Assembly (NCBI GenBank): GCA_026994225.1
Contig: JALWRI010000117.1
Span: forward strand, 1 to 39,753
Direction: 5' to 3'
DNA length: 39,753 nt
From: Gammaproteobacteria bacterium
Lineage (GTDB): Bacteria; Pseudomonadota; Gammaproteobacteria; GRL18
In this document: positions 27,043-36,196 of the stretch, piece after piece
Numbering within the stretch: the first letter of the stretch is position 1
Layout: every line of letters begins with the position of its first letter
Program-made: the position numbers and the translations under genes
Notes under the pieces: model-generated
Told to the model about the DNA's origin: nothing
Seen by the model: only the letters and a program-made list of their open reading frames with translations
Databases searched by the model: none

Positions 27043-27911
27043 TATAGATTGCCTGTTTGATAAAGTGCAAGAATGCGATCACGTCCTTGTTCAGCTAATA
27101 AAAAGTGATGTGGAGCATATTGTATAATATTTTGAGGCGCACGGAGATGATCGAGAATAATATGTAAGGTATTATTCTTATCGAGTAAGTATAATCGGGC
27201 TAAATGTGTCGTGTCTTCAGTTATCCATAGACCTTGTTGATTACACATTAAAAAGCCTGGCTTATAGATATTATCCAAGATAACACGGTCATGGCCATTT
27301 TTTTGCCATAGATAAATATGTCCTTGTTTTTTCTCTGAATATAATAGCCGCCCATCAGGGCATAAAGTTAATCCTTCTGCTTCTTCCAGGTGAGTACGTA
27401 AAATAAATATTTTCTTTTGTTGTATATTATAACGTAATAAACGTCCATTTTTTCTATCTTCTACGGTGTAGATATTGTTACCATCGGTGGCAATTCCCTC
27501 AGCATTTTGTGCTTTAAATAGCGGTTTGCTTTGTTTACCATTCCACCAGGTAACAAAATGTTTTCCTTTTTCCTGGGTAAATAATACGCCATCTTGGTAT
27601 GCAGATAAACCATTAGGTTTAAATAATGCAGATAACGTAGCAATAATTGTCCCTTTTGCATTGACATAATGTAATAAACCTTGTCCATGAGGGAGTGTTT
27701 GAGTAAAAAAATAGCCTCCTGACGGTGCATTGGCTAATGCTGCAACCTGTTCTTGGTGTTCACTGACAACGTGCATACTCCATCCCTTTGACACAGTAAC
27801 AGGGTAATAATGTCGCCAACTGGCATAGAATAAAAAAGTGCTGAGAGAAAATAAAAAAAGCAGACTAAATATAGTGATTATCTTACTCAATAAAGGTTTA
27901 TTTGTTATCAT
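27042..27911 (-). CDS. Secreted or membrane-anchored SMP-30/NHL-like beta-propeller protein
   Basis: The 289-residue protein has a hydrophobic N-terminal segment (about residues 8-30) that could be a signal anchor. Repeats of beta-propeller type follow, for example NGLSAYQDGVLF, AEGIATDGNNIYTVEDRKNG, AEGLTLCPDGRLLYSE and PGFLMCNQQGLWITED. These resemble the SMP-30/strictosidine synthase propellers that bind sugar lactones or act as scaffolds. I cannot assign a substrate. The stop and the sulfatase start share a base, so the two are co-translated and may act together at the envelope. Confidence 0.65.
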   Translation of the reverse strand: MITNKPLLSKIITIFSLLFLFSLSTFLFYASWRHYYPVTVSKGWSMHVVSEHQEQVAALANAPSGGYFFTQTLPHGQGLLHYVNAKGTIIATLSALFKPNGLSAYQDGVLFTQEKGKHFVTWWNGKQSKPLFKAQNAEGIATDGNNIYTVEDRKNGRLLRYNIQQKKIFILRTHLEEAEGLTLCPDGRLLYSEKKQGHIYLWQKNGHDRVILDNIYKPGFLMCNQQGLWITEDTTHLARLYLLDKNNTLHIILDHLRAPQNIIQYAPHHFLLAEQGRDRILALYQTGNL

Positions 27912-27943
27912 GGGTAGATTCGGGAAATAAAGTAGTTTAAATG

Positions 27944-27956
27944 GTACATGATGTAC
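27944..27956. promoter_or_regulatory. Palindrome upstream of hemN
   Basis: GTACAT and ATGTAC flank a central G, a perfect 13-bp inverted repeat. It lies in the 98-bp divergent region between the propeller gene and hemN, about 54 bp before the hemN ATG. A TATACT at 27963-27968 may be the hemN -10 box, which puts the palindrome in the promoter spacer. It is not an FNR-type TTGAT-N4-ATCAA site. The regulator is unknown. Confidence 0.4.
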
Positions 27957-28009
27957 TTTACATATACTATCTGTTAAAACTTAAGAAAATATTAAGGATA
28001 GAAATTTTT

Positions 28010-29392
28010 ATGCGTCATAATTCTTTGCTTTTTAATGCTGAACTTATTCAACGTTATGATGTTGCAGGCCCTCGTTATACTTCTTATCCTACTGCAGTGC
28101 AATTTAATGAGCAATTTAATGGCAGTGATTATCACCAGTGTGTAGTAAAGAGTAATGCGTCAGGTAAACCATTATCTTTATATTTCCATATCCCATTTTG
28201 TGATACGGTGTGTTTTTATTGTGCATGTAATAAAGTAGTAACCAAAGACTATACTCGGAGTAAAAAATATTTGCATTATCTGGATAAAGAAATGCATTTA
28301 CAATCAAAACTGTTTGATAGTCAACGTAAAGTAGAACAATTACATTGGGGAGGGGGAACACCGACATTTTTAAATATTTCAGAAATGCAGGCACTGATGG
28401 CAAGTACTCACAAATATTTTACCTTGCTTGATGATGATAAAGGAGAATATTCGATTGAAATTGATCCTCGCTCAGTAACCGGTGAAACGATTACGGCTTT
28501 AAGACAATTAGGATTTAATCGAATGAGTTTGGGAGTACAAGATTTTGATCCGCTTGTACAAAGAGCGGTGAACCGCATCCAGCCAAAAAGTCAGACTTTA
28601 GAAGTGATTGCCAGTGCTAGAGAAAATAATGTAAAATCATTAAGTATTGATTTAATTTATGGTTTGCCTTTACAAACTTGCAAGGGTTTTATGCAAACAT
28701 TGACAGAGGTCATCGAAGCAAATCCAGATCGCTTATCTATTTTTAATTATGCTCATTTACCCAAAATGTTTAAGCCACAACGTCGAATTAATGAGAAAGA
28801 ATTACCTTCAGCTACAGAAAAATTACAGATTTTACAAAAAACAATTGAATATTTAACAGATGCTGGGTATGTCTATATAGGGATGGATCATTTTGCTAAA
28901 CCTGATGACGAGTTAGCTATCGCTCAAGAAAATGGTAGTTTATATCGTAATTTTCAAGGCTATTCTACACATGCAGAATGTGATTTAGTTGCGATGGGGA
29001 TAACATCTATTGCTCAGGTAGCAAATAGTTATAGTCAAAATGTAAAAGATTTAGAGAGCTATTATGCCTGTTTGGATAAAGGAGAATTACCTTTATTTCG
29101 AGGGATATTATTAGAACATGATGATGTGTTACGGCGTGCAGTTATCACACAGTTAATCTGCCATTTTAAATTATCTTTTGTCTCTATAGCAAAAACATTT
29201 GATATTGATTTTTATAATTATTTTTCCAGTGAACTAAAAAAACTGATGTTGATGCAAAAAGATGGTTTATTACAAATAACAGAAGAAGGAATACGTGTTC
29301 ATCCTCCTGGTCGATTATTAATTCGTAATATTTGTATGGTATTTGATAAGTATTTAAACAATACAGAACGACGTTTTTCCAAAGTGATATAA
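28010..29392 (+). CDS. hemN: Oxygen-independent coproporphyrinogen III dehydrogenase
   Basis: HemN is a radical-SAM enzyme that converts coproporphyrinogen III to protoporphyrinogen IX without oxygen. From ATG 28010 it has 460 residues (E. coli 457), starting with RYDVAGPRYTSYPTA. The cluster motif is C64-x3-C68-x2-C71-x-C73, followed by WGGGTPTFL and the Y/FQGYSTH region near residue 310. AAGGA at 27994-27998 is upstream. A longer frame back to 27941 lacks family support. It lies 32 bp before ccmA, so haem synthesis and haem export may be co-transcribed. Confidence 0.95.
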   Translation: MRHNSLLFNAELIQRYDVAGPRYTSYPTAVQFNEQFNGSDYHQCVVKSNASGKPLSLYFHIPFCDTVCFYCACNKVVTKDYTRSKKYLHYLDKEMHLQSKLFDSQRKVEQLHWGGGTPTFLNISEMQALMASTHKYFTLLDDDKGEYSIEIDPRSVTGETITALRQLGFNRMSLGVQDFDPLVQRAVNRIQPKSQTLEVIASARENNVKSLSIDLIYGLPLQTCKGFMQTLTEVIEANPDRLSIFNYAHLPKMFKPQRRINEKELPSATEKLQILQKTIEYLTDAGYVYIGMDHFAKPDDELAIAQENGSLYRNFQGYSTHAECDLVAMGITSIAQVANSYSQNVKDLESYYACLDKGELPLFRGILLEHDDVLRRAVITQLICHFKLSFVSIAKTFDIDFYNYFSSELKKLMLMQKDGLLQITEEGIRVHPPGRLLIRNICMVFDKYLNNTERRFSKVI

Positions 29393-29424
29393 ATATTTTT
29401 TGATTATTATGTATTGTAGATTTT

Positions 29425-30072
29425 ATGCCAAGCCATCATATCTCTTTAGAAGGTAAAAATTTATCCTGTGAACGGGGCTATCGGTGTTTGTTTGATAGGC
29501 TATATTTTTCCTTGCAAGCTGGGGATGCATTACATATTTCAGGCAATAACGGCTGTGGAAAAACCAGTTTATTACGTATTATTGCAGGTTTAGCCGATCC
29601 TTTGATGGGAGATGTGCTTTATCAAGGGCAATCTTGTTTAACACAGCGGGAAGCATATATGTCACAACTTGCCTGGATGGGACATAAAGCAGGGATTAAA
29701 TTAGCACTAACAGCACAAGAAAATATTGATAGTTATTTATCGTTACGTTCCCAAAGAGTTACTGAAAAAAAGATAACAGAAACCTTGTATCATGTAGGTT
29801 TATATGGTTTTGAGGAGGTATTTGCGTATCAATTATCAGCGGGACAAAAACGACGGATAGCATTAGCTCAAATTGTCTTAAGTCAGGCAAAAATATGGAT
29901 TATGGATGAGCCGTTTATAGCACTAGATAATGATGGTGTGGCATTTTTAATAGCATGTATGGCACAACATCAAGAACGAGGTGGTTTAGTTTTATTCACT
30001 ACTCATCAAGCCATCTCTTTATCTGGTATGAAAACACTACATATCCCTGATTTTGCAGTATTAGAAGCATAA
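29425..30072 (+). CDS. ccmA: Cytochrome c maturation ABC transporter ATPase CcmA
   Basis: CcmA powers the CcmABCD complex that releases holo-CcmE. The 215 residues (E. coli 207) hold Walker A GNNGCGKTS at 40-48, the ABC signature LSAGQKRR at 137-144, and Walker B IWIMDEP at 157-163. No strong Shine-Dalgarno is seen before the ATG. It is first of the ccm set, and ccmB starts 4 bp after its stop. Confidence 0.95.
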   Translation: MPSHHISLEGKNLSCERGYRCLFDRLYFSLQAGDALHISGNNGCGKTSLLRIIAGLADPLMGDVLYQGQSCLTQREAYMSQLAWMGHKAGIKLALTAQENIDSYLSLRSQRVTEKKITETLYHVGLYGFEEVFAYQLSAGQKRRIALAQIVLSQAKIWIMDEPFIALDNDGVAFLIACMAQHQERGGLVLFTTHQAISLSGMKTLHIPDFAVLEA

Positions 30073-30076
30073 TAGT

Positions 30077-30745
30077 ATGTTTAAAGCATGTTGGAATATT
30101 ATTATTCGAGACTTACGGCTTGCCTTTCGTCATCCTGGTGATGTAATCAATCCCTTATTCTTTTTTATTATAGTAATAACCTTATTTCCATTAGGAGGCA
30201 GTCCAGAGCAGAAAGTATTGATGAGTATAGGGGGAAGCGTTATTTGGGTAGCAGCCTTGTTATCATCACTGTTATCTTTAGATATTTTATTTCGTTCAGA
30301 TTATGACGATGGGACGTTAGAAACGTTATTATTAAGTGAATACCCCTTATCTTTATTAGTATTAGCCAAAATTATAGCACATTGGTTAATAACTGGATTG
30401 CCTTTATTATGTCTTTCCCCATTATTAGCTGGTTTCTTTTATTTTAATGATCAGGCAATGCGTACATTAGTGATAACCTTACTTTTAGGAATGCCTATAC
30501 TCAGTTTGCTAGGGGCTGTAGGAATGGCATTAACGGTGTCATTAAAACGGGGTGGGATGCTATTATCATTGTTAATATTACCTTTCTATATTCCTGTTTT
30601 GATATTTTCAGCACAAGCAATAAATAATAGTATGCTGGGTCTAGATGTAACGGGATCATTTTATTTTTTAGCGGCATTATTGGTATTTCTTCTTACCTTA
30701 TCTCCTTTTGTTACAGCCCTTGCATTAAGGATTAGTCTTGAATGA
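30077..30745 (+). CDS. ccmB: Cytochrome c maturation membrane protein CcmB
   Basis: CcmB is the six-helix membrane partner of CcmA. The 222 residues (E. coli 220) start with IIIRDLRLAFRHPGDVINPL and contain the typical FFIIVITLFPLGGSPE and SDYDDGTLETLLLSEYPL segments. Its stop overlaps the ccmC start by 4 bp. Confidence 0.95.
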   Translation: MFKACWNIIIRDLRLAFRHPGDVINPLFFFIIVITLFPLGGSPEQKVLMSIGGSVIWVAALLSSLLSLDILFRSDYDDGTLETLLLSEYPLSLLVLAKIIAHWLITGLPLLCLSPLLAGFFYFNDQAMRTLVITLLLGMPILSLLGAVGMALTVSLKRGGMLLSLLILPFYIPVLIFSAQAINNSMLGLDVTGSFYFLAALLVFLLTLSPFVTALALRISLE

Positions 30746-31494
30746 TGGTTAAATTTATTCATAAATTAGCTTCGCCTAAATATTTTTATCATTTATCTGG
30801 AAAATTACTACCTTGGCTGATGGCCATGTGTTTGTTATTTTTCTTATTGGGATTAGTGCAAGGTTTAATTTATGCACCTGTTGATTATCAGCAAGGTCAT
30901 AGTTATCGCATTATGTTTATTCATGTACCAAGTGCCTGGATGTCATTAATGATTTATATAATTATGGCAACAGCGGGGGCTATTTTTTTAATTTGGAAAA
31001 TAAAATTAGCAGCGATTATAGCGAGTAGTAGTGCAACGATTGGAGCAGCGTTTACGTTTATTGCTTTAGTTACCGGTGCATTATGGGGCAAACCTATGTG
31101 GGGAACATATTGGGCATGGGATGCACGTTTAACCTCAGAATTAATATTGTTATTCTTATACTTAGGTTACATAGCATTAGAAGAAGCGATAGATGATCCC
31201 CGTAGTGCTTCAAAAGCCTGTGCTGTGTTGGTATTAGTAGGCGTTGTTAATATTCCTATTATTCATTATTCGGTAGAATGGTGGTATACCTTGCATCAAG
31301 GAGCAAGTGTGAGTAAATTAGATACTCCTTCCATACATATCAGTATGTTAATTCCCTTATTATTAATGACATTAGCATGTAAATGTTACTATGCACTGAC
31401 TATATTGATGCAAGCACGGAATAAAATTTTATGGCAAGAACAAAATACACATTGGGTGAGAGCCTTGATAACTGAAAATCAATCTAAAGGGTAA
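30742..31494 (+). CDS. ccmC: Haem exporter/handling protein CcmC
   Basis: CcmC binds haem in the membrane and loads it onto CcmE. The 250 residues (E. coli 245) have six membrane helices and the WWD domain KPMWGTYWAWDARLTSELIL at about 117-136. Flanking histidines H61 (FIHVPSAW) and H175 (IPIIHYSVEWW) are the expected haem ligands. The start forms ATGA with the ccmB stop. A second ATG follows immediately, so the start may be one codon later. Confidence 0.95.
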   Translation: MMVKFIHKLASPKYFYHLSGKLLPWLMAMCLLFFLLGLVQGLIYAPVDYQQGHSYRIMFIHVPSAWMSLMIYIIMATAGAIFLIWKIKLAAIIASSSATIGAAFTFIALVTGALWGKPMWGTYWAWDARLTSELILLFLYLGYIALEEAIDDPRSASKACAVLVLVGVVNIPIIHYSVEWWYTLHQGASVSKLDTPSIHISMLIPLLLMTLACKCYYALTILMQARNKILWQEQNTHWVRALITENQSKG

Positions 31495-31501
31495 ATCAAA
31501 T

Positions 31502-31681
31502 ATGTCGCTTGCTAAATTTATCGATATGGGGGGGTATGGTTTTTATATATGGAGCTCTTATGGTATTGCTTTTTGTGTACTGATGGTTATGGTATGGAAA
31601 ATAAGAAAGAATAAAAATATGATTTATAAACAGTTAAGAATGAAGTACAAACGTACACACAATATTCAGCAGGATAATTAA
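31502..31681 (+). CDS. ccmD: Cytochrome c maturation protein CcmD
   Basis: This 59-residue gene lies between ccmC and ccmE. It has the CcmD pattern [19 protein letters not shown], with one membrane helix at about residues 14-32 followed by a basic cytoplasmic tail. CcmD helps release haem-loaded CcmE from CcmC. AAAGGG upstream serves as ribosome binding site. It begins 7 bp after ccmC and ends 4 bp before ccmE. Confidence 0.9.
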   Translation: MSLAKFIDMGGYGFYIWSSYGIAFCVLMVMVWKIRKNKNMIYKQLRMKYKRTHNIQQDN

Positions 31682-31685
31682 AGCG

Positions 31686-32186
31686 ATGAATAAACAAAGG
31701 CAAAAGCGTTTAATTTTAGTATTAATCCTTATTTTTGGTGTAGGGACTGCTGTAACATTAGGGTTACAAGCATTAAATAAAAATTTATTATATTTTTTTA
31801 GTCCCACTCAAGTAGTAGCAGGTGAAGCACCTATTACACGGACTTTCCGTCTGGGAGGATTAGTAAAAAAAGGGAGTATAAAACGGGAAAAAGATGGTTT
31901 AACTGTGCATTTTCAGGTAACAGATGGAGCTAAAGTGATTGCGATAAGCTATACCGGTATTTTACCCGATTTATTCAAAGAGGGACAAGGTATTGTTGCA
32001 GCAGGGAAATTACAGAGTCCTGGGCATTTTATAGCAGAAGAAGTATTAGCTAAACATGATGAAAATTATATGCCACCAGAAGTAGCTGATGCATTAGAAA
32101 AAGCGCATAAAGAAGGCAAATCGGTATCTCAAGAAGAATCAGCGCAAGATACTAACATAACCCCTACTACGGATAGTGTCTTATGA
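31686..32186 (+). CDS. ccmE: Haem chaperone CcmE
   Basis: CcmE takes haem covalently on a histidine in the periplasm and passes it to CcmF/H. The 166 residues have one N-terminal anchor helix (9-27), an OB fold, and the haem-binding H124 in [13 protein letters not shown], the classic HxxxY form. The C-terminal tail is acidic and low-complexity. The stop overlaps the ccmF start by 4 bp. Confidence 0.96.
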   Translation: MNKQRQKRLILVLILIFGVGTAVTLGLQALNKNLLYFFSPTQVVAGEAPITRTFRLGGLVKKGSIKREKDGLTVHFQVTDGAKVIAISYTGILPDLFKEGQGIVAAGKLQSPGHFIAEEVLAKHDENYMPPEVADALEKAHKEGKSVSQEESAQDTNITPTTDSVL

Positions 32187-34129
32187 TTGCAGAAGTTGGT
32201 CAGTTTTCTCTTATTATAGCGTTGACTATCGCACTGAGTTTAGCAATATTCCCTCTATGGGGAGCGCAAAAAAAATATCTACCCGTAATGCAGTTTTCAC
32301 GTTATGCAGCCGTATTGCAATTTTTATTTGTAGGGCTGGCATTTTTATGTTTATTGCAAGCCTTTATCCATGATGACTTTTCAGTACGCTATGTAGCTGA
32401 AAATTCTAATACGGCATTACCGCTGTTATATAAAATATCCGCATTATGGGGAGCGCATGAAGGTTCATTATTATTATGGATATTTATCTTATCGTTATGG
32501 ATGATAATGGTTGTAGGATTTAGTAAAAGTTTACCACTTACCATGAGCGCACGAGTGTTAGCTGTGATGGGGATAATCAGTGTCGGTTTCCTCAGTTTTA
32601 TTATTTTTACCTCTAACCCTTTTGAACGTTTATATCCTGTGCCTGAAAATGGTCGAGATCTTAATCCCTTACTACAAGATCCAGGTTTAGTTATTCATCC
32701 ACCTATGTTATACATGGGCTATGTAGGATTTTCTGTAGTATTTAGTATTACAATTGCAGCATTGATTAGTGGACAACTCGATTCAGTATGGGCTCGTTGG
32801 TCTCGTCCCTGGACTATCATAGCATGGATATTTTTAACCTTAGGGATTATGTTAGGAAGTTGGTGGGCTTATTATGAATTAGGCTGGGGAGGTTGGTGGT
32901 TTTGGGATCCGGTAGAGAATGCATCATTTATGCCGTGGTTAGTAGGTACTGCTCTTTTACATTCTTTGATCGTAACAGAAAAACGGGGAGTATTTAAAAG
33001 TTGGACAATTCTGTTAGCACTTATCACCTTTTCTTTAAGTTTATTAGGGACGTTTTTAGTACGCTCAGGGGTATTAGTATCTGTTCACGCTTTTGCAACA
33101 GATCCTGCTCGGGGAATGTTTATTTTGGTTTTTTTATTGCTGGTTATTGGTGGCTCTATGAGTTTATATGCTCTACGGGCAACCACTATGAGTAAACAAA
33201 CCAACAGCTATTTTACTTTATTTTCTAAAGATAGTTTTATGTTGGCAGGGAATGTATTATTAGCTGTGGCTGCGGCTGCGGTTTTACTTGGAACATTATA
33301 TCCCTTATTGGTAGATGCCTTAAAAATGGGTAAGATTTCAGTTGGTGCGCCTTATTTTAATACTATTTTTGTTCCAATTATGTTACCACTATTAGTTTTA
33401 ATGGCAATAGCTCCTATTTTGCGCTGGAAACAAGATAATTTCAAGAGGGTATGGAGGATAATAACTAAAGCGGTATGGGGGGCATTGGGAGTTGCTTTAA
33501 TAATGTTGCTATTTTCCATAGCAAAAAGGGATATAGGGACAATATTAGCTATTACTATCGCTGCATTTTTAATGATTAATATCATATCGGGTTTTTTCTT
33601 GGCGATTAAAAAAGTAAAACCATTGACTTTTGCATCTTTAATGCAACGATCCCCTTCCTTTTATGGAATGCATATTGCACATTTGGGGGTAGTGATTTTT
33701 GTGATAGGCGTGGCATTTACTGAATCAATGAGCTTACAAAAAGATTTGCGTATGCAGCCAGGGGAGGAAGTAAATGTAGGAGGGTATCGCTTTATTTTTG
33801 AGGGCGCAACACAATCAGCAGGTATTAATTATACAGCTTATGTAGGAACGATAAAAGTGATGCAAGACAAGCAGTTTATTACAGTTTTAAAGCCAGAAAA
33901 ACGAGTATATCCAGTACGAGGTATGCCTATGACAGAAGCCGGTATTGATGCAGGATTATTTCGTGATTTGTTTGTTGCCCTGGCAGAGCCATTGGATCAA
34001 GGGGCATGGAGTTTACGTATTTACTATAAACCATTTGTACGCTGGATATGGTTTGGCTGTATTTTGATGGCATTAGGAGGGATTATTGCTGTATGGGATA
34101 AACGCTATCGGATGGTGGTTAAAAGGTAA
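32183..34129 (+). CDS. ccmF: Cytochrome c haem lyase subunit CcmF
   Basis: CcmF is the large membrane part of the haem ligation complex. The 648 residues (E. coli 647) have about 15 helices and the WWD domain [19 protein letters not shown] at 234-252. Expected haem-handling histidines occur in [24 protein letters not shown] and the later [11 protein letters not shown]. It overlaps ccmE by 4 bp and is followed after 6 bp by ccmG. Confidence 0.97.
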   Translation: MIAEVGQFSLIIALTIALSLAIFPLWGAQKKYLPVMQFSRYAAVLQFLFVGLAFLCLLQAFIHDDFSVRYVAENSNTALPLLYKISALWGAHEGSLLLWIFILSLWMIMVVGFSKSLPLTMSARVLAVMGIISVGFLSFIIFTSNPFERLYPVPENGRDLNPLLQDPGLVIHPPMLYMGYVGFSVVFSITIAALISGQLDSVWARWSRPWTIIAWIFLTLGIMLGSWWAYYELGWGGWWFWDPVENASFMPWLVGTALLHSLIVTEKRGVFKSWTILLALITFSLSLLGTFLVRSGVLVSVHAFATDPARGMFILVFLLLVIGGSMSLYALRATTMSKQTNSYFTLFSKDSFMLAGNVLLAVAAAAVLLGTLYPLLVDALKMGKISVGAPYFNTIFVPIMLPLLVLMAIAPILRWKQDNFKRVWRIITKAVWGALGVALIMLLFSIAKRDIGTILAITIAAFLMINIISGFFLAIKKVKPLTFASLMQRSPSFYGMHIAHLGVVIFVIGVAFTESMSLQKDLRMQPGEEVNVGGYRFIFEGATQSAGINYTAYVGTIKVMQDKQFITVLKPEKRVYPVRGMPMTEAGIDAGLFRDLFVALAEPLDQGAWSLRIYYKPFVRWIWFGCILMALGGIIAVWDKRYRMVVKR

Positions 34130-34135
34130 AAAAAG

Positions 34136-34663
34136 ATGAAAATGGTATATTTTATTCCTATGGGTATTTTTATTGCGCTGAGTGCTTTATTGTTATTTGG
34201 TTTATCTAATGATCCTCGCCGTGTCCCTTCGCCGTTAATTAATAAACCAGTACCGACATTTTCTTTATCTACGGTAGAAGATCAAAATAAAATATTTTCA
34301 AGTAAAGAATTAACGGGGCAGGTAGCGTTAGTGAATATCTGGGCATCATGGTGTCGTTCTTGTCGAGCAGAACATGCGATATTGGAAAGGTTGGCAGGTA
34401 AAGGTATTCCCATTTATGGAATAAATTATAAAGATAATTTAGCAGATGCAAAAAATTGGTTACAGCGTTATGGTAATCCTTATCGTAAAAGTGCTTATGA
34501 TGTACAAGGAAAGATAGGGATAGAATGGGGTGCATACGGCACACCAGAAACCTTTATTATTGATACACAAGGTATTATTCGATATAAGCATATAGGGCCT
34601 ATTTCAAAAGAAGATATGGATAATATTATCCTGCCTGTAATAGCTAGATTGAGAACATTATGA
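34136..34663 (+). CDS. ccmG: Thiol:disulfide interchange protein CcmG/DsbE
   Basis: CcmG is a membrane-anchored thioredoxin-fold reductant that keeps apocytochrome cysteines reduced. The 175 residues have one N-terminal helix (4-22) and the active site W72-C73-R74-S75-C76. The CRSC dipeptide differs from the CPTC of E. coli. ALVNIWASW and GTPETFIID with a cis-proline are standard. The ccmH start overlaps its stop by 4 bp. Confidence 0.94.
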   Translation: MKMVYFIPMGIFIALSALLLFGLSNDPRRVPSPLINKPVPTFSLSTVEDQNKIFSSKELTGQVALVNIWASWCRSCRAEHAILERLAGKGIPIYGINYKDNLADAKNWLQRYGNPYRKSAYDVQGKIGIEWGAYGTPETFIIDTQGIIRYKHIGPISKEDMDNIILPVIARLRTL

Positions 34664-35169
34664 TAAGCAGATGGTTAAAATATCTATTAATGAGTTATTT
34701 GCTATACTATAGCACTTATACAATAACGGCTGAACCCATTACCCAAGTGGTTGAAGATAATGCCCCGATTATCTTTACAGATCAGAAACAAGAAAAAAGA
34801 TACTTAGAGTTAGCAGAAGAATTACGTTGTTTAGTATGTCAAAATCAAAATTTAATAGATTCTAATTCTGGATTAGCACATGATTTACGTCAAGAAGTAG
34901 CTCGTTTAGTCAAACAAGGGCAAGATAAAAAAGCCGTAAAGGATTTTATGGTGGCACGTTATGGTGATTTTATCTTGTATCAACCACCTCTAAAACCCGT
35001 TACTTATTTATTATGGGTAGGTCCTTTTGTCTTAATGATAATAGCATTATTGCTGCTTGTTTGGAATATTAAAAAGCGATCAAAAGAGAATAACAGAGAT
35101 ACTACAGCAATATTATCTGAAGCGGATAAACAACACTTAAATATACTTTTAAAAGCAAAGAATAAATAA
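34660..35169 (+). CDS. ccmH: Cytochrome c maturation protein CcmH
   Basis: CcmH is a periplasmic thiol oxidoreductase that presents the apocytochrome. The 169 residues begin with a signal peptide (about 1-24), then the LRCLVCQNQNLIDSNSGLAHD motif region with C57 and C60, and end with a membrane helix (about 119-138). This is the short form; the TPR domain is in the separate ccmI gene. A 73-85 bp gap with an IS-like hairpin follows. Confidence 0.95.
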   Translation: MISRWLKYLLMSYLLYYSTYTITAEPITQVVEDNAPIIFTDQKQEKRYLELAEELRCLVCQNQNLIDSNSGLAHDLRQEVARLVKQGQDKKAVKDFMVARYGDFILYQPPLKPVTYLLWVGPFVLMIIALLLLVWNIKKRSKENNRDTTAILSEADKQHLNILLKAKNK

Positions 35170-35180
35170 TTTTTTAGCAA

Positions 35181-35226
35181 AAATGAAGCTGTAAACCCTC
35201 GCTCACTAGGGCGGTGGGTAATCACT
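35181..35226 (+). repeat. IS200/IS605 right-end-like hairpin remnant
   Basis: Between ccmH and ccmI the arms ACCCTCGCTC (35195-35204) and GGGCGG-T-GGGT (35209-35219) form a 10-bp stem with one bulged T and an ACTA loop. The preceding GAAGCTGTAAACC, read through the hairpin, encodes EAVNPRSLGRWVI, which resembles tails found at the end of some tnpB genes. This suggests a relic of an IS605-type right end. The core CTCGCTC...GGGCG is shared with the hairpin at 39334-39353. The identification is inferred. Confidence 0.45.
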
Positions 35227-35254
35227 TAATTTAATTCCTGTTATGGGATACCTT

Positions 35255-36184
35255 ATGTTTATTTTATATTTAATTTTTACCCTTTTATTGTTATTAGCTC
35301 TGGTCTTGTTATTGTGGCCAATATGGATAAGTGGAAAACATAATGGATCAGAAAAAGAGACAACACACACATTATCGCAACAAAAAGAAATAAATATTGC
35401 CTTATATCAGCAAAAGTTGCAGCAATTAGATATTGACCAAGAGAATGGATTACTTGCTGAAGAAGATAGCATGGCAGCAAAAGAAGAATTGCAACAATCC
35501 TTACTCATGGATGTGGCATTAACAGAACAAGAGAATGAATATAATGATTTATCTGTAAAAGTAAAACAGCGTTTAAGTTTCCTGTTTATTATATTGATCC
35601 CCCTTTTATCTATCAGTTTATATCTTAATTTACGCCCTAATCATCTGCAAATATTAGCAACGACTATGATACAAACCATACCTGAGACTACTATATCCAA
35701 TACGACACAAGCAAATCCTACTACGCCTGATGTCAATAAGATGGTGAAAAAATTAGAGCAGCGTTTACAAAAAGACCCTAATGATACAGCGGGTTGGTTA
35801 ATGTTGGGACGCTCCTATGTTGTAATGCAACGCATAGATGATGCAATAGGTGCATATAAAAATGCCTATTTACTAGATAAGGATAACTTAGAAATCATGT
35901 TAGATTATGCGGAGGTCTTATTATCTAAAGAAGATCAACAAACTATCGTACGCCAAATATTATTACGTGCTTTAGAACAAGCACCGCAACATCCTGATGC
36001 TTTATGGTTAATTGGTATTTTGGAATATAAGGCAGAAAATTTGATCAAAGCACAAGATTATTGGTCGACAGCCTTAGAAGTATTACCCCCTGATAGCGAA
36101 GAGTATAAAATCGTACAATATTACCTTGGCATGTTACAACAAAAAGCTATCAGCAAAGCAAATACTGCTTTGTCTGTTGAGTAA
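35255..36184 (+). CDS. ccmI: Cytochrome c maturation TPR protein CcmI
   Basis: CcmI (the CcmH C-terminal half in E. coli) is an apocytochrome c chaperone. It has an N-terminal helix (about 3-25), the coiled KEINIALYQQKLQQLDIDQE and GLLAEEDSMAAKEELQ region typical of CcmI, a second helix near residues 108-124, and a TPR-like C-terminal domain (about 165-300) with GWLMLGRSYVVMQRIDDAI and YKNAYLLDKDN. ATG 35255 has a GGGA 6 bp upstream. ATG 35243, four codons earlier, is the alternative. Confidence 0.88.
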   Translation: MFILYLIFTLLLLLALVLLLWPIWISGKHNGSEKETTHTLSQQKEINIALYQQKLQQLDIDQENGLLAEEDSMAAKEELQQSLLMDVALTEQENEYNDLSVKVKQRLSFLFIILIPLLSISLYLNLRPNHLQILATTMIQTIPETTISNTTQANPTTPDVNKMVKKLEQRLQKDPNDTAGWLMLGRSYVVMQRIDDAIGAYKNAYLLDKDNLEIMLDYAEVLLSKEDQQTIVRQILLRALEQAPQHPDALWLIGILEYKAENLIKAQDYWSTALEVLPPDSEEYKIVQYYLGMLQQKAISKANTALSVE

Positions 36185-36196
36185 GTTAATTGATAG

